Shown: positions 39,590 to 53,345 of the stretch, piece by piece
Position numbering within the stretch: the stretch's first letter is position 1
How the letters are laid out: every line of letters starts with the position of its first letter
DNA from: an uncultured Shewanella sp.
Lineage (GTDB): Bacteria; Pseudomonadota; Gammaproteobacteria; Enterobacterales; Shewanellaceae
NCBI RefSeq assembly: GCF_947501665.1
Contig: NZ_CANMWS010000014.1
Span: forward strand, 62,001 to 126,000
Reading direction: 5' to 3'
DNA length: 64,000 nucleotides
Made by a program: the position numbers and the translations under genes
The notes under the pieces: model-generated
Databases searched by the model: none
What the model saw: only the letters and a program-made list of their open reading frames with translations
What the model was told of the DNA's origin: nothing

Positions 39590-41686
39590 TTACATGCGCG
39601 ATTCAGTGATTGCCTTAGCGATGTTTTGCGGCGCCTCAGAATACTTCAAAAACTCCATAGAGTATGAAGCACGTCCCTGAGTCGCAGAGCGTAAATCGGT
39701 TGCATAACCAAACATTTCAGACAAAGGTACCACAGCTCGAACAAGCTTGACGCCGGCAATGCCGTCATCCATGCCTTCTATCAAACCACGACGTCTATTT
39801 AAGTCGCCAACCACATCACCCATATAGTTTTCAGGTGTTGTGACTTCCACTTTCATGCAAGGTTCGAGTAAAACAGGGCTTGCATCTTCGCAGCCTTTTT
39901 TAAACCCGATTGAACCTGCAACTTTAAACGCCATTTCATTGGAGTCCACATCATGATATGAACCGTCAAATAAAGTGACTTTTACATCAAGCACAGGGAA
40001 CCCGGCAACAACACCGTTTTTCATCTGTTCCTGAATGCCCTTATCTACCGCAGGAATGTATTCTTTTGGAACCACACCCCCAACGATTTCGTTCACAAAT
40101 TCGTAGCCTGCACCTTCTTCTTGAGGTTCAAGCTTCAACCAAACATGACCGAATTGTCCTCGACCACCCGATTGACGTACGAATTTACCTTCAACTTCCA
40201 CACTGTTGCGGATAGTTTCACGGTATGCAACTTGAGGCTTACCTACATTACACTCAACATTAAATTCGCGACGCATACGGTCTACGATGATGTCTAAGTG
40301 TAGTTCACCCATCCCAGAGATCAGTATCTGCCCTGACTCTTCGTCAGTTTCAACACGGAACGACGGATCTTCCGCTGCTAATTTTTGCAGCGCAATGCCC
40401 ATTTTCTCTTGGTCGGCTTTTGTTCTAGGCTCAACAGCGATTGTAATGACAGGCTCAGGAAATTCCATACGCTCTAAAATTACTTTGTGATCCATATCGC
40501 ACAACGTGTCGCCCGTTGTCACGTCTTTCAGACCAATAGCCGCCGCGATGTCTCCAGCGCGAACTTCTTTAATCTCTTGACGATCATTGGCGTGCATTTG
40601 CACCATACGACCCACTCGCTCGCGTTTTTGCTTAACCGAATTATAAACGCCAGCACCACTTTCAAGCACGCCCGAATAGACGCGAATAAAGCTTAAGGTA
40701 CCCACGAAAGGATCGGTTGCAATCTTAAACGCTAATGCTGAAAAAGGGGCGTCATCATCCGCAGGACGATGAACTTCCTCTTCTTTCTCATTGATCCCCG
40801 CAATAGCAGGCACCTCTGTGGGAGAAGGAAGATATTCAACAACAGCATCGAGAACGGCTTGCACCCCTTTGTTCTTAAAAGCAGAACCACAAGTGGCCAA
40901 CACGATCTCATTGTTTAAGGTACGCTGACGTAATGCTTCTTTAATTTCAGCTTCAGTCAAATCACCTTCTTCAAGGTATTTGTCCATCAACTCTTCTGAT
41001 GCTTCTGCCGCAGCTTCAACCAAGTATTCACGCATTTCTGCGGCTTGCTCGGCTAAATCGGCTGGGATAGCTTCATAAGTGAAAGTCGTTCCCTGATCAG
41101 CTTCTGACCAGTTAATCGCTTTCATTTTAATTAAATCGACAACGCCCTTGAAGTTTTCTTCTGCACCAATGTTCAATTGGATCGGTACACAAGTCGCGCC
41201 CAAACGGTTACGGATTTGCTCAACGACAGCATTAAAGTCCGCTCCAGCCCGATCCATCTTATTGACGAATACGATACGAGGAACGTGATACTTATCAGCT
41301 TGACGCCATACTGTCTCTGATTGAGGCTCAACACCAGAAGAACCACAAAATACAACGACAGCGCCATCAAGGACCCTTAAAGACCGCTCAACTTCAATAG
41401 TGAAGTCAACGTGGCCTGGAGTATCAATGATGTTAATACGGTGCTCAGTGAACTGGGCATCCATTCCGCGCCAGAAAGTAGTCGTTGCAGCTGAAGTGAT
41501 GGTAATCCCACGCTCCTGCTCCTGCTCCATCCAATCCATGGTGGCTGCGCCATCATGAACTTCACCGATCTTATGAGACATCCCGGTGTAAAATAGAACA
41601 CGTTCAGTGGTGGTAGTTTTACCAGCGTCAACATGAGCGCAAATCCCGATATTACGGTAACGCTCAATTGGAGTTGTACGAGCCAC
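39590..41686 (-). CDS. fusA: Elongation factor G
   Basis: 698-aa translocase GTPase. G1 [18 protein letters not shown] and [10 protein letters not shown] are intact, and domains II-V follow in the usual order. Lies between rpsG and tufA, the canonical str arrangement. Position makes it the translocation EF-G rather than a second paralogue. Confidence 0.98.
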   Translation of the reverse strand: MARTTPIERYRNIGICAHVDAGKTTTTERVLFYTGMSHKIGEVHDGAATMDWMEQEQERGITITSAATTTFWRGMDAQFTEHRINIIDTPGHVDFTIEVERSLRVLDGAVVVFCGSSGVEPQSETVWRQADKYHVPRIVFVNKMDRAGADFNAVVEQIRNRLGATCVPIQLNIGAEENFKGVVDLIKMKAINWSEADQGTTFTYEAIPADLAEQAAEMREYLVEAAAEASEELMDKYLEEGDLTEAEIKEALRQRTLNNEIVLATCGSAFKNKGVQAVLDAVVEYLPSPTEVPAIAGINEKEEEVHRPADDDAPFSALAFKIATDPFVGTLSFIRVYSGVLESGAGVYNSVKQKRERVGRMVQMHANDRQEIKEVRAGDIAAAIGLKDVTTGDTLCDMDHKVILERMEFPEPVITIAVEPRTKADQEKMGIALQKLAAEDPSFRVETDEESGQILISGMGELHLDIIVDRMRREFNVECNVGKPQVAYRETIRNSVEVEGKFVRQSGGRGQFGHVWLKLEPQEEGAGYEFVNEIVGGVVPKEYIPAVDKGIQEQMKNGVVAGFPVLDVKVTLFDGSYHDVDSNEMAFKVAGSIGFKKGCEDASPVLLEPCMKVEVTTPENYMGDVVGDLNRRRGLIEGMDDGIAGVKLVRAVVPLSEMFGYATDLRSATQGRASYSMEFLKYSEAPQNIAKAITESRM

Positions 41687-41759
41687 GATTTATACCCTCT
41701 TAGCTAAAACCTGAGTGATAGCAGTGTAAGTATGGCGTGGAAAAATCCACGCCATGATA

Positions 41760-42230
41760 TTACCAGCGGTAATGAGCAAACGCTTTGTTTGCTTCTGCCA
41801 TACGATGCACATCTTCGCGCTTCTTAACAGCAGTGCCTTTGTTTTCTGAAGCGTCTAGCATTTCACCGGCTAGACGTAAAGCCATAGATTTTTCACCACG
41901 CTTACGAGCAGCTTCAACTAACCAACGCATTCCCAGTGCATTACGACGAACTGGGCGTACTTCACATGGTACCTGGTAAGTAGAACCACCCACACGACGA
42001 GATTTAACCTCGACAGATGGACGGACATTTTCCAGGGCTGCTTCAAGGATCACTAGATGATCTTCGCTTTTCTTTTCAGCGACAACATCAAGTGCCTTGT
42101 AGATGATTTTTTCTGCAGTCGACTTTTTGCCGTCCTGCATAATGACGTTGATGAACTTAGCCAACAACTCACTATTAAATTTTGGATCTGGTAGGATTTT
42201 ACGTTGTCCTACAACGCGACGTCTTGGCAT
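41760..42230 (-). CDS. rpsG: 30S ribosomal protein S7
   Basis: 156-aa 16S rRNA head nucleator and str-operon regulator in E. coli. [20 protein letters not shown] and [20 protein letters not shown] are diagnostic. Follows rpsL by 79 bp. Confidence 0.98.
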   Translation of the reverse strand: MPRRRVVGQRKILPDPKFNSELLAKFINVIMQDGKKSTAEKIIYKALDVVAEKKSEDHLVILEAALENVRPSVEVKSRRVGGSTYQVPCEVRPVRRNALGMRWLVEAARKRGEKSMALRLAGEMLDASENKGTAVKKREDVHRMAEANKAFAHYRW

Positions 42231-42309
42231 AACAATTTCTCCGTATGCTTCAGGGACCCCAAAACTGGAATCTCAAATTATCTAGCTTGGCCTTACTTAA
42301 CGGAAAACG

Positions 42310-42684
42310 TTAAGACTTAGGACGCTTAGCACCGTACTTAGAACGACCTTGGCGACGTTCACTTACGCCTGCGCAATCGAGTGCTCCACGAACTGTGTGA
42401 TAACGAACACCAGGTAAATCTTTAACACGACCACCACGGATCAAGATTACACTATGTTCTTGTAAGTTGTGGCCTTCACCGCCGATGTACGAAGTGACTT
42501 CGAAACCGTTAGTTAGACGCACACGCGCTACTTTACGTAGAGCTGAGTTAGGTTTTTTTGGTGTAGTAGTGTATACGCGAGTACAAACACCACGTTTTTG
42601 CGGACACGCATTCAACGCTGGCACGTTAGTCTTATCGACTTTTGGCGAGCGAGGCTTACGGACCAACTGGTTTACAGTTGCCAT
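42310..42684 (-). CDS. rpsL: 30S ribosomal protein S12
   Basis: 124-aa decoding-centre protein. [20 protein letters not shown] carries Lys42 region and [20 protein letters not shown] the Lys87 region, both wild type for streptomycin sensitivity. ATG at 42684 has GGAG upstream; the 10-residue upstream extension is rejected. First gene of the str operon. Confidence 0.98.
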   Translation of the reverse strand: MATVNQLVRKPRSPKVDKTNVPALNACPQKRGVCTRVYTTTPKKPNSALRKVARVRLTNGFEVTSYIGGEGHNLQEHSVILIRGGRVKDLPGVRYHTVRGALDCAGVSERRQGRSKYGAKRPKS

Positions 42685-42759
42685 GTATAGCTCCGAATCA
42701 GTTGAAAGATTCAACAGTAAGGTGTGAAAAATCTATAGCCCACAGGTGTGGGACGCGAA

Positions 42760-42788
42760 ATTTTAGAAAGGTAATGGCCTCCTGTCAA
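42760..42788 (-). promoter_or_regulatory. str-operon promoter
   Basis: Minus-strand -35 TTGACA (42783-42788), 17-bp spacer and -10 TAAAAT (42760-42765), followed by a GC-rich discriminator (TTCGCGTCCC). About 75 nt of leader precede rpsL, with a CCCACA/TGTGGG hairpin at 42739-42752. Confidence 0.85.
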
Positions 42789-42816
42789 GAAATAGACAGG
42801 TTTTAGGTGAAATTAG

Positions 42817-42846
42817 TTTAAAAAAAAGGCGCACAAGGCGCCTTTT
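42817..42846 (-). terminator. Terminator of the rpoBC operon
   Basis: Perfect 9-bp stem AAAAGGCGC/GCGCCTTTT with a 5-nt loop, followed on the minus strand by a run of T. Lies 25 bp beyond the rpoC stop and upstream of the str promoter. Confidence 0.9.
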
Positions 42847-42870
42847 CATGTTTTTTAGCCTTTTTCAGCC

Positions 42871-45800
42871 TTAATCCGAGCTACCCGCAAGGTTAAGAAG
42901 ATCGGCAAGATTTTGCTCTGCTTCACTGGCACTGATCACCGGCGTCTCATCAAGCTGACCAGCTGGTTGTGCTTGTTGACGATTCTGATGATATGAATAA
43001 CCGGTACCCGCAGGGATCAAACGACCCACAATCACGTTTTCTTTCAAGCCACGAAGTTTATCACTCTTACCACCTACTGCCGCTTCGGTCAGTACGCGTG
43101 TGGTTTCTTGGAAAGAAGCCGCTGAGATGAAAGATTCCGTTGCAAGCGATGCTTTCGTGATACCTAATAGTTCACGCTCAAAACGTGCAGGCTGCTTACC
43201 TTGTGCTTCTAATTCGCGGTTAGCGATTTTCACACGTGACACTTCAGCTTGCTCACCCGCTAAGAATTGGCTATCGCCCGCATCGGTGATCTCACACTTA
43301 CGCAACATCTGGCGAATAATCACCTCAATGTGCTTATCGTTGATTTTCACCCCTTGCAGACGGTAAACATCTTGTACTTCGTTAACGATGTAGTTAGCCA
43401 CATTGTGGATACCACGTAAACGCAAGATATCGTGTGCTGCTTCAGCGCCGTCAGCAATAACCTCACCACGTTCGACTTTTTCACCCTCAAACACGTTCAA
43501 GTTACGCCATTTCGGGATCATCTCTTCATAAGGCTTATTACCATCAGCAGGCGTGATCACTAGACGACGCTTACCTTTAGTCTCTTTACCAAATGAAATG
43601 GTACCCGAGATTTCCGCAAGAATAGCAGGCTCTTTAGGCTTACGCGCTTCAAATAAATCCGCAACCCGTGGAAGACCACCGGTAATATCACGGGTTTTTG
43701 AAGACTCTTGTGGAATACGCGCTAGCGCATCACCAACGTTAATCAGACCATTATCGTCTAAGTTAACAATCGCGTTACCCGGTAAGAAGTATTGTGCTGG
43801 AACATCCGTACCAGGGATCATAAGATCGCTACCATCGCTCGCAAGCAAGCGGATCATTGGGCGCATTTCTTTACCCGCAGTCGGACGCTGAGCAACATCA
43901 AGTACCACAATTGAAGACAAACCTGTTAGCTCATCAGTTTGACGTGTCATAGTGACACCATCAATCATATCGACAAACTTGGTTGTACCCGCCACCTCAG
44001 TAATAATCGGGTGAGTATGGGGATCCCAGTTAGCGATAATGTTACCCGCTTCAAGCTGTGAATCTTCAAGCTTCTCAAGTACTGTACCGTAAGGCACTTT
44101 ATAGCGCTCTTTCTCACGGCCAAGATCATCAATGATCGCAAGCTCAGATGAACGAGACACAATTACTAGCTTACCTTCACTGTTGGTCACATGCTTAGCA
44201 TTGTGCAGTTTCAGGGTACCGGCATTCTTCACTTGAACATTGTTCGCTGCAGATGCTCTAGATGCCGCTCCACCAATGTGGAAGGTACGCATCGTCAACT
44301 GTGTACCTGGCTCACCAATTGATTGCGCTGCAACCACACCAATGGCTTCACCTTGGTTAATCAGATGACCACGTGCTAAATCACGACCATAACACGCCGC
44401 GCACACACCAAAGTCAGTATCACAGCTGATCACTGAACGCACTTGAACTTCATCGATTGAATGCTCTTCAAGTACATCACACCAAGCTTCATCAAGCAGT
44501 GTATTACGTGGCGCCAGTACATTTTCAGTACCTGGATAACACACATCTTTAGCAACCACACGACCCAATACGCGCTCACGTAATGGCTCAACAACATCAC
44601 CACCTTCAATCAGCGGTTTCATTGTTAGCCCTTCGTGGGTACCACAATCATCTTCAATGACCACTAAATCTTGCGCAACATCTACAAGACGACGGGTTAA
44701 GTAACCCGAGTTAGCCGTTTTCAATGCCGTATCAGCCAAACCTTTACGCGCACCGTGAGTTGAGATGAAGTATTGAGATACGTTTAGACCTTCACGGAAG
44801 TTCGCCACAATCGGCGTTTCAATGATAGAACCATCCGGTTTTGCCATCAAACCACGCATACCCGCTAGCTGACGAATTTGTGCTGCACTACCACGAGCGC
44901 CCGAATCGGCCATCATGTAAATGCTGTTGAAAGATTCTTGATCTTCAGGCTCACCGTCACGATTGATCACAGTTTCAGTCGATAAATTTTTCATCATCGC
45001 TTTAGAGACTTTCTCGTTCGCACTGGCCCAGATATCAATCACCTTGTTATATCTTTCACCCGCAGTAACCAAACCAGATTGGAACTGCTCTTGAATTTCA
45101 ATAACTTCAGCTTCTGCGTCCGATACTAGCGTATACTTCTCATCAGGGATGACCATGTCATCAATACCAACAGAAGCACCAGAGATAGTCGCAAAATGGA
45201 AACCGGTATACATCAATTGGTCAGCAAAGATAACGGTATCTTTAAGACCCAGTTGACGATAACACGTATTCAATAACTTAGAGATTTGCTTTTTACCCAT
45301 GTTCTGGTTAACCAGATCATAAGACAAACCTTTAGGCAGAATTTGTGATAATAAAGCACGGCCCACTGTAGTATCCACAATGCGACGTGTTTTGACTTTT
45401 TCACCTAATTCACTGGTCGTCGTTTCAGTAATACGTACCTTCACGCGAGCGTGTAATTCTGCAGAACCTGTGCGGTAAGCTTTTTCAGCTTCAGCAACAG
45501 ATTCAAATGCCATGCCTTCACCCTTGCCGTTAATACACTCACGACTGGTATAATAAAGACCCAATACAACATCTTGTGACGGTGTGATCACCGGCTCACC
45601 GTTTGCAGGTGAAAGAATGTTGTTGGTTGACATCATCAATGAACGTGCTTCTAGCTGAGCTTCCAGCGTTAGAGGCACGTGAACCGCCATTTGGTCACCA
45701 TCGAAATCGGCGTTATAGGCCGCACAAACCAAAGGATGCAGCTGAATCGCTTTACCTTCAATCAATACTGGCTCAAACGCTTGAATACCCAATCTGTGCA

Positions 45801-47085
45801 AGGTTGGTGCACGGTTGAGCATGACAGGATGTTCGCGGATCACATCATCAAGCACGTCCCAAACTTCTGGGACTTCACGTTCAACCATTTTCTTAGCCGC
45901 TTTAATCGTTGTCGCTAGACCACGACCTTCAAGCTTGCCATAGATGAAAGGTTTGAACAGTTCCAATGCCATCTTCTTAGGAAGACCACATTGATGTAGA
46001 CGCAAAGTTGGGCCCACGGTAATAACAGAACGACCAGAGTAATCAACACGTTTACCCAATAAGTTCTGACGGAAACGACCTTGCTTACCTTTGATCATAT
46101 CGGCCAAAGATTTAAGCGGACGCTTGTTAGAACCAGTAATCGCACGACCACGACGGCCGTTATCTAACAATGCATCGACAGATTCTTGCAACATACGTTT
46201 TTCGTTACGTACGATGATATCTGGCGCTGCAAGGTCAAGTAGACGCTTCAGACGGTTGTTACGGTTGATCACACGACGATAAAGATCGTTCAAATCAGAC
46301 GTCGCAAAACGACCACCATCAAGTGGGACTAATGGACGAAGATCAGGTGGCAGAACCGGTAATACTTTTAGGATCATCCACTCAGGCTTATTGCCTGATT
46401 GGAAAAACGCTTCAATTAATTTTAAGCGTTTAGTCATCTTCTTACGACGTGTTTCAGAGTTAATTGACGGTAACTCTTCACGCATCATCTCGATTTCTTT
46501 TTCAAGATCGATAGCACGCAATAATTCTAAAACGGCTTCCGCACCCATTTTAGCTTCAAACTCATCACCGTACTCTTCCAATGCATCCAGATAGTTTTCT
46601 TCTGTTAGCATTTGGCCGCGTTCAAGACTAGTCATGCCAGGCTCGATAACGACGAATGACTCAAAATACAATACGCGTTCAATGTCACGTAATGTCATAT
46701 CTAACATCAAACCGATACGAGACGGTAATGATTTTAAAAACCAGATATGAGCCACTGGGCTGGCAAGATCAATGTGACCCATGCGCTCACGACGCACTTT
46801 AGTCTGCGTGACTTCAACGCCACACTTTTCACAAATCACACCACGGTGCTTAAGACGCTTATATTTACCACATAAGCATTCGTAATCTTTAACAGGACCA
46901 AAGATCCTCGCACAGAACAAACCTTCACGCTCAGGCTTGAAAGTACGGTAGTTAATGGTTTCTGGCTTCTTAACTTCACCAAATGACCAAGAGCGGATCA
47001 GATCTGGCGACGCTAGGCCAATTTTGATCCCTTCGAATTCTTCAGTCTTGCTTTGCTGTTTCAGAAACTTTAATAAGTCTTTCAC
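42871..47085 (-). CDS. rpoC: RNA polymerase beta' subunit
   Basis: 1404 aa, full length. The N-terminal zinc ribbon [20 protein letters not shown], active-site [12 protein letters not shown] and the bridge-helix and trigger-loop region ([19 protein letters not shown]) are intact. Follows rpoB by 87 bp. C-terminal zinc-site Cys residues ([13 protein letters not shown]) are also present. Confidence 0.99.
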   Translation of the reverse strand: MKDLLKFLKQQSKTEEFEGIKIGLASPDLIRSWSFGEVKKPETINYRTFKPEREGLFCARIFGPVKDYECLCGKYKRLKHRGVICEKCGVEVTQTKVRRERMGHIDLASPVAHIWFLKSLPSRIGLMLDMTLRDIERVLYFESFVVIEPGMTSLERGQMLTEENYLDALEEYGDEFEAKMGAEAVLELLRAIDLEKEIEMMREELPSINSETRRKKMTKRLKLIEAFFQSGNKPEWMILKVLPVLPPDLRPLVPLDGGRFATSDLNDLYRRVINRNNRLKRLLDLAAPDIIVRNEKRMLQESVDALLDNGRRGRAITGSNKRPLKSLADMIKGKQGRFRQNLLGKRVDYSGRSVITVGPTLRLHQCGLPKKMALELFKPFIYGKLEGRGLATTIKAAKKMVEREVPEVWDVLDDVIREHPVMLNRAPTLHRLGIQAFEPVLIEGKAIQLHPLVCAAYNADFDGDQMAVHVPLTLEAQLEARSLMMSTNNILSPANGEPVITPSQDVVLGLYYTSRECINGKGEGMAFESVAEAEKAYRTGSAELHARVKVRITETTTSELGEKVKTRRIVDTTVGRALLSQILPKGLSYDLVNQNMGKKQISKLLNTCYRQLGLKDTVIFADQLMYTGFHFATISGASVGIDDMVIPDEKYTLVSDAEAEVIEIQEQFQSGLVTAGERYNKVIDIWASANEKVSKAMMKNLSTETVINRDGEPEDQESFNSIYMMADSGARGSAAQIRQLAGMRGLMAKPDGSIIETPIVANFREGLNVSQYFISTHGARKGLADTALKTANSGYLTRRLVDVAQDLVVIEDDCGTHEGLTMKPLIEGGDVVEPLRERVLGRVVAKDVCYPGTENVLAPRNTLLDEAWCDVLEEHSIDEVQVRSVISCDTDFGVCAACYGRDLARGHLINQGEAIGVVAAQSIGEPGTQLTMRTFHIGGAASRASAANNVQVKNAGTLKLHNAKHVTNSEGKLVIVSRSSELAIIDDLGREKERYKVPYGTVLEKLEDSQLEAGNIIANWDPHTHPIITEVAGTTKFVDMIDGVTMTRQTDELTGLSSIVVLDVAQRPTAGKEMRPMIRLLASDGSDLMIPGTDVPAQYFLPGNAIVNLDDNGLINVGDALARIPQESSKTRDITGGLPRVADLFEARKPKEPAILAEISGTISFGKETKGKRRLVITPADGNKPYEEMIPKWRNLNVFEGEKVERGEVIADGAEAAHDILRLRGIHNVANYIVNEVQDVYRLQGVKINDKHIEVIIRQMLRKCEITDAGDSQFLAGEQAEVSRVKIANRELEAQGKQPARFERELLGITKASLATESFISAASFQETTRVLTEAAVGGKSDKLRGLKENVIVGRLIPAGTGYSYHQNRQQAQPAGQLDETPVISASEAEQNLADLLNLAGSSD

Positions 47086-47172
47086 GTTTCTCTCCTGAAG
47101 GAGTTAAACCGGGTGCCCCACTTAAAAAGTAGGACACCGTTTTTGTTGCCAAACTAGAGGATTAATCTAGTT

Positions 47173-50100
47173 TTAGTCTTGATCCAACTCGATATTAATA
47201 CCGAGTGAGCGGATCTCCTTCAACAATACATTGAAGGACTCTGGCATACCTGGATTCATCTGATGGTTACCGTCAACGATGTTCTTATACATCTGTGTAC
47301 GACCATTTACATCATCTGACTTAACCGTTAGCATTTCTTGAAGCGTGTAAGCGGCACCGTATGCTTCTAGTGCCCATACTTCCATCTCACCGAAACGCTG
47401 ACCACCAAACTGGGCTTTACCGCCGAGTGGTTGTTGAGTCACAAGACTGTAAGAACCAGTTGAACGCGCATGCATCTTGTCATCAACCAAGTGGTTAAGT
47501 TTCAGCATGTACATGTAACCTACAGTTACTTGACGCTCAAACTCATTACCAGTACGGCCATCAAACAACTTACGCTGTCCAGACTCAGGCAATCCAGCAA
47601 GAGTCAGCATCTGCTTGATCTCTTTTTCTTTCGCGCCATCAAATGCTGGCGTGGCAACTGGAATACCACCTTTTAGGTTCTTAGCAAGACGAATGACTTC
47701 ATCATCAGTGAAAGAGTCGATGTCAACACGTTGAAGTACATCATCACCTAACTCGTAGACTTCTTTGATGTAATTACGTAATTCGGCTAACTCACGCTGT
47801 TCTTCAAGCATACTGGTAATACGATTACCAATGCCTTTTGCAGCTGCACCTAAATGCACTTCAAGTACCTGACCGATGTTCATACGTGATGGTACACCCA
47901 ATGGGTTCAACACGATATCAACGGGATCGCCATTTTCATCGTAAGGCATGTCTTCAACAGGGCAGATCTTAGAGATCACACCTTTGTTACCGTGACGTCC
48001 CGCCATTTTATCACCTGGTTGGATCGTACGTTTAACGGCTAAGTAAACCTTAACGGTTTTCAATACACCTGGTGCTAAGTCATCACCTTGAGTGATCTTA
48101 CGACGCTTAACTTCAAACTTCTTATCAAAGTCAGCTTTTAGCTCTGCATGTTGCTCGCTAAGTTGCTCAAGCTCAGTTTGCTTCGCTTCATCATCGATGT
48201 TTTGTAGCAATAACTGTGAACGTGGAATAGTGGCAATTTGAACGTCGCTTAAGCCAGTGCTCGCTAATAAATTACGCGCACGGCCGTATACGCCTTCTTC
48301 CAAAATTTGGAATTCTTCGGTTAGATCTTTTCTCGCTTGCGCGATATGCATCTCTTCGATTTCAACAGCACGTTTATCTTTCTCAACGCCGTCACGGGTA
48401 AATACCTGTACGTCGATGATAGTACCCTTCACTGAATTAGGTACGCGTAATGAACTGTCTTTAACGTCAGAGGCTTTCTCACCGAAAATAGCACGTAAAA
48501 GCTTTTCTTCTGGTGTTAGCTGTGTTTCACCTTTAGGTGTCACTTTACCAACTAGAATGTCGCCACCTTTCACTTCGGCACCAATGTAAACGATACCTGA
48601 CTCGTCTAATTTAGACAGAGCAGATTCACCCACATTTGGAATATCAGCCGTAATTTCTTCGCTACCTAATTTGGTATCACGCGCCACACAAGAAAGCTCT
48701 TGAATGTGGATAGTGGTGAAACGATCTTCTTGCGCAACACGCTCAGAAATTAAGATCGAATCCTCGAAGTTATAACCATTCCAAGGCATGAAGGCGATAC
48801 GCATGTTTTGACCCAGCGCTAAATCACCTAAATCCGTTGAAGGACCATCGGCTAATACATCACCGCGAACCACTGGCTCACCAACACTACAACACGGACG
48901 TTGGTTGATACAGGTGTTTTGGTTAGAACGGGTGTACTTAGTCAAGTTATAGATATCGATACCGGCTTCACCTGGGGTCAGCTCAGCTTCGTTCACTTTA
49001 ACAACGATACGACTCGCATCAACGTACTCAACAAAACCACCACGCTTAGCGGCAACAACCACGCCTGAATCGACCGCTAATGTACGCTCAATACCCGTAC
49101 CGACTAGCGGCTTATCCGCTTTGAGTGTAGGAACGGCTTGACGTTGCATGTTCGCGCCCATCAAGGCACGGTTAGCATCATCGTGTTCAAGGAATGGGAT
49201 TAATGACGCCGCCACAGAAATAATTTGCTGTGGTGAAATATCCATATATTGCACATCGCTTGCACGCATAAAGGTGGCTTCACCTTTGTGACGACAAGCA
49301 ATTTGCTCTTCTAACATACGACCATTGGCATCAAGCTCAATGTTCGCCTGTGCAATAACATAACGCCCTTCTTCAATCGCTGATAAGTAGTCCACTTCAT
49401 CAGTGATCACGCCCTCAACCACTTTACGATAAGGCGTTTCTAGGAAGCCATATGAGTTGGTACGCGCAAAACTCGCAAGGGAGTTAATCAGACCAATGTT
49501 TGGTCCTTCTGGCGTTTCAATTGGACATAGACGACCATAGTGAGTCGGATGTACATCTCGCACTTCAAAGCCTGCACGCTCACGAGTCAAACCACCTGGG
49601 CCTAATGCAGAAATACGGCGCTTATGCGTCACTTCTGATAGCGGGTTGTTTTGATCCATAAACTGAGACAGTTGAGAAGAACCGAAAAATTCTTTCACTG
49701 CAGCAGAAATCGGCTTAGCATTGATCAAGTCTTGAGGCATAAGCTCATTGAGATCGCCAAGGCTCAAACGTTCACGGACGGCACGTTCAACACGAACAAG
49801 ACCGACACGGAATTGGTTTTCAGCCATTTCACCAACGCTACGAATACGACGGTTACCTAAGTGATCGATATCATCAACTTCATCATTACCGTTACGGATC
49901 TTAATGATGTTCTTCATCACAGCAACGATATCTTCTTTACTAAGGATACCTTCACCTTCATCGTCTTCAATACTCAGACGACGGTTGAATTTCATACGAC
50001 CGACTTTCGATAAGTCATAACGCTCTTCACTGAAGAAAAGGTTATTAAATAACGCTTCAGCGGCATCTTTGGTTGGTGGCTCGCCAGGACGCATCATACG

Positions 50101-51204
50101 ATAGATTTCAACCAAAGCTTCTAAGCGGTTAGTGGTTGAATCGATACGTAGCGTATCAGACATGTAAGCACCGTTATCAAGTTCATTGATATACAGTGTG
50201 CTCACTTCTTTAATACCAGCCAAAGAAAGCTTAGCAAGATCTTCTAAACCAATTTCAGCATTGGCAGAAACAATCACTTCACCGGTATCAGGATCAATGT
50301 AATCCTGACCAGAAATTTTACCCACAATGTATTCAACGGGGACTTCAAGTTCTGTGGTATTTGTTTTTTCTAATTGACGAATATGGCGCGCCGTAACCCG
50401 ACGTCCTTTCTCAACTAAAACAGTTCCTTCAGAATCTTTAATATCATAACTTGCTGTCTCACCGCGCAGGCGCTCGGCAACAAGATCCATCACCAAAGTG
50501 TCTTTCTTAACTTTGAAATTAACACGGGTGAAGAAGATGTCTAAAATATCTTGCGTTGAATAATCCAATGCACGCAGAATGATTGACGCAGCCAATTTAC
50601 GACGACGGTCAATACGAACAAACAATGCATCTTTTGGATCAAATTCAAAATCCAACCATGAACCACGGTAAGGAATAATACGTGCGTTATACAGTACCTT
50701 ACCTGATGAATGTGTTTTACCACGATCATGATCGAAAAATACTCCTGGGCTACGATGTAGCTGAGAGACAATAACACGCTCAGTACCATTGATAACAAAA
50801 GTACCGTTGTCAGTCATAAGAGGGATATCCCCCATATAAACTTCTTGTTCTTTAATATCTTTAACTGTGCCTGGTGCCGCTTCACGGTCATACAACACCA
50901 TGCGTAATTTAACACGTAGCGGTGCAGAGTATGTGATACCACGGATTTGACATTCTTTCACATCAAAAACAGGCTCGCCTAGCTTATAGCTGACATATTG
51001 CAGCTCTGAATTACCAGAGAAGCTTTTGATGGGAAAAACGCTACGGAAAGCCGCTTCAAAACCGCGCTCCCCAGTAGGATCTTGATCGGTGAACTTTTTA
51101 AATGAGTCCAACTGAATTGACAAAAGGTAAGGAATGTCCAGTACTTTTGGACTCTTACCGAAGTCTTTGCGAATACGCTTCTTTTCAGAATAGGAGTAAA
51201 CCAT
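47173..51204 (-). CDS. rpoB: RNA polymerase beta subunit
   Basis: 1343 aa from ATG 51204 (GAGGAA upstream; a 32-codon upstream extension is rejected). The rifampicin region reads [20 protein letters not shown] then [10 protein letters not shown], wild type in pattern. Standard C-terminal clamp region ends [10 protein letters not shown]. First of the rpoBC pair, downstream of rplJL. Confidence 0.99.
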   Translation of the reverse strand: MVYSYSEKKRIRKDFGKSPKVLDIPYLLSIQLDSFKKFTDQDPTGERGFEAAFRSVFPIKSFSGNSELQYVSYKLGEPVFDVKECQIRGITYSAPLRVKLRMVLYDREAAPGTVKDIKEQEVYMGDIPLMTDNGTFVINGTERVIVSQLHRSPGVFFDHDRGKTHSSGKVLYNARIIPYRGSWLDFEFDPKDALFVRIDRRRKLAASIILRALDYSTQDILDIFFTRVNFKVKKDTLVMDLVAERLRGETASYDIKDSEGTVLVEKGRRVTARHIRQLEKTNTTELEVPVEYIVGKISGQDYIDPDTGEVIVSANAEIGLEDLAKLSLAGIKEVSTLYINELDNGAYMSDTLRIDSTTNRLEALVEIYRMMRPGEPPTKDAAEALFNNLFFSEERYDLSKVGRMKFNRRLSIEDDEGEGILSKEDIVAVMKNIIKIRNGNDEVDDIDHLGNRRIRSVGEMAENQFRVGLVRVERAVRERLSLGDLNELMPQDLINAKPISAAVKEFFGSSQLSQFMDQNNPLSEVTHKRRISALGPGGLTRERAGFEVRDVHPTHYGRLCPIETPEGPNIGLINSLASFARTNSYGFLETPYRKVVEGVITDEVDYLSAIEEGRYVIAQANIELDANGRMLEEQIACRHKGEATFMRASDVQYMDISPQQIISVAASLIPFLEHDDANRALMGANMQRQAVPTLKADKPLVGTGIERTLAVDSGVVVAAKRGGFVEYVDASRIVVKVNEAELTPGEAGIDIYNLTKYTRSNQNTCINQRPCCSVGEPVVRGDVLADGPSTDLGDLALGQNMRIAFMPWNGYNFEDSILISERVAQEDRFTTIHIQELSCVARDTKLGSEEITADIPNVGESALSKLDESGIVYIGAEVKGGDILVGKVTPKGETQLTPEEKLLRAIFGEKASDVKDSSLRVPNSVKGTIIDVQVFTRDGVEKDKRAVEIEEMHIAQARKDLTEEFQILEEGVYGRARNLLASTGLSDVQIATIPRSQLLLQNIDDEAKQTELEQLSEQHAELKADFDKKFEVKRRKITQGDDLAPGVLKTVKVYLAVKRTIQPGDKMAGRHGNKGVISKICPVEDMPYDENGDPVDIVLNPLGVPSRMNIGQVLEVHLGAAAKGIGNRITSMLEEQRELAELRNYIKEVYELGDDVLQRVDIDSFTDDEVIRLAKNLKGGIPVATPAFDGAKEKEIKQMLTLAGLPESGQRKLFDGRTGNEFERQVTVGYMYMLKLNHLVDDKMHARSTGSYSLVTQQPLGGKAQFGGQRFGEMEVWALEAYGAAYTLQEMLTVKSDDVNGRTQMYKNIVDGNHQMNPGMPESFNVLLKEIRSLGINIELDQD

Positions 51205-51381
51205 GGGTTTCCTCTGATTGCGGAATGTGACCAAGACTACATTAAACATTGTCTGTACAATGCTAACGTAGCAACGTTTGCCCATCACCGTTGAAAGCAA
51301 GAACCTAACCAGTAATCTCTGCTAGGAACTGCAACATCTGGCGATAAACGGTGAATAAAAAATCGCCTGCGCCTACAGCGC

Positions 51382-51416
51382 AAAAAAGGCCGACAGTCTA
51401 AAAAACCGTCAGCCTT
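51382..51416 (-). terminator. rplL-rpoB attenuator/terminator
   Basis: Nine-pair stem AAGGCTGAC/GTCGGCCTT (one G-U pair) with a 13-nt loop, then TTTTTT on the minus strand, 39 bp after rplL. In the same place enterics have a partial terminator that sets the ratio of L7/L12 to RNA polymerase. Confidence 0.8.
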
Positions 51417-51454
51417 CACCCGATTGACTCGGGCTTAGCAAGTTATATTATAAC

Positions 51455-51820
51455 TTACTTAATCTCTACTGCAGCACCAGCTGCTTCTAGATCAGTCTTA
51501 AGCGCTTCAGCTTCTTCTTTAGTGATCGCTTCTTTAACAGCTACAGGCGCTGATTCAGCCATACCTTTAGCTTCTTTCAGGCCAAGACCTGTCGCGCCAC
51601 GAAGTGCTTTAATCACTGCAACTTTGTTGTCGCCGTGTGAAGTAAGGATCACGTCGAATTCTGTTTGCTCTTCAGCAGCAGCGGCTTCGCCACCACCAGA
51701 AACAACAGCAGCAGCGGCAGATACGCCGAACTTCTCTTCCATTGCTTCGATTAGTTCAACAACTTCCATTACAGACATTTCTGCAAAAGCTTCTAAGATT
51801 TGGTCTTTAGTGATAGACAT
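51455..51820 (-). CDS. rplL: 50S ribosomal protein L7/L12
   Basis: 121-aa stalk protein present in several copies per ribosome. N-terminal dimerisation helix [20 protein letters not shown], Ala-rich hinge, and C-terminal [20 protein letters not shown] for factor binding. Follows rplJ by 53 bp. Confidence 0.98.
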   Translation of the reverse strand: MSITKDQILEAFAEMSVMEVVELIEAMEEKFGVSAAAAVVSGGGEAAAAEEQTEFDVILTSHGDNKVAVIKALRGATGLGLKEAKGMAESAPVAVKEAITKEEAEALKTDLEAAGAAVEIK

Positions 51821-51873
51821 AACAAAAAATTCCTAAATGTTCTGAATTCAATTCAATTAAGCGGCTAATAAAA

Positions 51874-52374
51874 TTAAGCTGCTTCTTCTTTTTGATCGCG
51901 AAGGGCGGCCAAAGTACGTACAAACTTGCCAGCAGACGCTTCTTTTAGAGTCATCATTAACTGAGCTAGTGCTTCTTCGTAAGTTGGTAGTTTCGCTAAA
52001 CGATCAATATTCGTTGCAGGGATTAATTCCCCTTCAAAGGCTGCTGCTTTTACTTCAAATAGCTCTTGCTCTTTAGCAAAGTCTTTTAAAAGACGTGCTG
52101 CGGCACCTGGGTGCTCGTTAGAGAAAGCGATAAGAGTAGGACCTGAGAACGTTTCGTTAAGGCACTCAAAATCAGTACCTTGAAGCGCACGACGAGCCAA
52201 AGTATTACGTACAACTTTAACGAATACTCCGTTCTCACGAGCGGCTTTACGTAAACCGGTCATAGCACCCACAGTTACACCACGTGAATCGGCAACAACT
52301 GCAGATAAAGCACCTTTGGCAACTTCGTTGACTTCAGCAACAATCGCCTGTTTGTCTTCGAGTCTTAATGCCAT
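51874..52374 (-). CDS. rplJ: 50S ribosomal protein L10
   Basis: 166-aa stalk base protein; in E. coli the L10-L12 complex represses its own leader. [20 protein letters not shown] and [20 protein letters not shown] are diagnostic; the C-terminal helix binds L12 dimers. Confidence 0.98.
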   Translation of the reverse strand: MALRLEDKQAIVAEVNEVAKGALSAVVADSRGVTVGAMTGLRKAARENGVFVKVVRNTLARRALQGTDFECLNETFSGPTLIAFSNEHPGAAARLLKDFAKEQELFEVKAAAFEGELIPATNIDRLAKLPTYEEALAQLMMTLKEASAGKFVRTLAALRDQKEEAA

Positions 52375-52609
52375 TGGCTTTACTCCTGGATTCTATCTAG
52401 GGAAACCCCTAGTAATTACCATATTCGCTATCAAATGACAGCGAATGACTTACGGCGCGAATATCCAGAAGAACAAAATCTATCTGGGGTCCGACACCGT
52501 CTACGTAGGAAATTAAGTTACACTTTACAGCTAACACCTACGGTCTTGGACGGAGATCAAAATAAGTGCAAAAAGCAACTTATTGACCTCAACCCTACAA
52601 AGTGCGCGC
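52375..52609 (-). promoter_or_regulatory. L10 leader region
   Basis: About 230-nt untranslated leader between the rplJ promoter and the rplJ start, the place and size of the L10-L12-binding autoregulatory leader. The structural elements (kink-turn and bulge) were not verified. Confidence 0.55.
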
Positions 52610-52638
52610 ATTATAGACTAATACGCACAGCTTGTAAA
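52610..52638 (-). promoter_or_regulatory. rplJL promoter
   Basis: Minus-strand TTTACA (52633-52638), 17-bp spacer, TATAAT (52610-52615), followed by GCGCGC, a stringent-type discriminator. It starts right at the rplA stop codon. Confidence 0.82.
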
Positions 52639-52639
52639 T

Positions 52640-53341
52640 TTACTTAACGTCAGCTAACGTACCTTGGTCAACGGTAACACCGGCGCCCATGGTCGTTGAG
52701 ATGCTAACTTTCTTAAGGTAAACACCTTTAGCAACCGCTGGCTTGGCTTTTTTCAATGCACCAAGTAGGGCTTCTAAGTTTTCCTTAAGTTGAACGGGTT
52801 CAAAATCCACTTTACCGATAGTTGTGTGGATGATACCGTTCTTATCGTTACGGTAACGGATTTGACCCGCTTTTGCGTTCTTAACAGCTTCTGCAACATT
52901 AGGTGTTACAGTGCCTGTTTTAGGGTTAGGCATCAAGCCACGTGGGCCTAAGATTTGGCCTAATTGACCAACAACGCGCATTGCATCTGGAGAAGCAATC
53001 ACTACGTCGAAGTTCATTTCACCCGCTTTAACTTGTGCAGCAAGCTCATCCATACCCACTAGCTCTGCGCCAGCAGCTGTTGCTGCTTCAGCGTTAGCAC
53101 CTTGAGTGAATACAGCAACACGTACTTCACGACCTGTACCGTGTGGCAATACAGTTGCACCACGAACGTTTTGATCAGATTTACGTGGGTCAACACCTAG
53201 GTTAACCGCAACATCAACACTTTCAACAAACTTTGCAGTAGCTAATTCTTTTAGCAATGCAACCGCTTCATTGATGTCGTAACTTTTAGTGACTTCTACT
53301 TTTTCGCGAATAAGACGTGCGCGTTTAGTTAGCTTTGCCAT
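52640..53341 (-). CDS. rplA: 50S ribosomal protein L1
   Basis: 233-aa protein of the mobile E-site stalk, repressor of the rplKA mRNA in E. coli. [20 protein letters not shown] and [20 protein letters not shown] are diagnostic. Follows rplK by 4 bp. Confidence 0.98.
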   Translation of the reverse strand: MAKLTKRARLIREKVEVTKSYDINEAVALLKELATAKFVESVDVAVNLGVDPRKSDQNVRGATVLPHGTGREVRVAVFTQGANAEAATAAGAELVGMDELAAQVKAGEMNFDVVIASPDAMRVVGQLGQILGPRGLMPNPKTGTVTPNVAEAVKNAKAGQIRYRNDKNGIIHTTIGKVDFEPVQLKENLEALLGALKKAKPAVAKGVYLKKVSISTTMGAGVTVDQGTLADVK

Positions 53342-53345
53342 GATA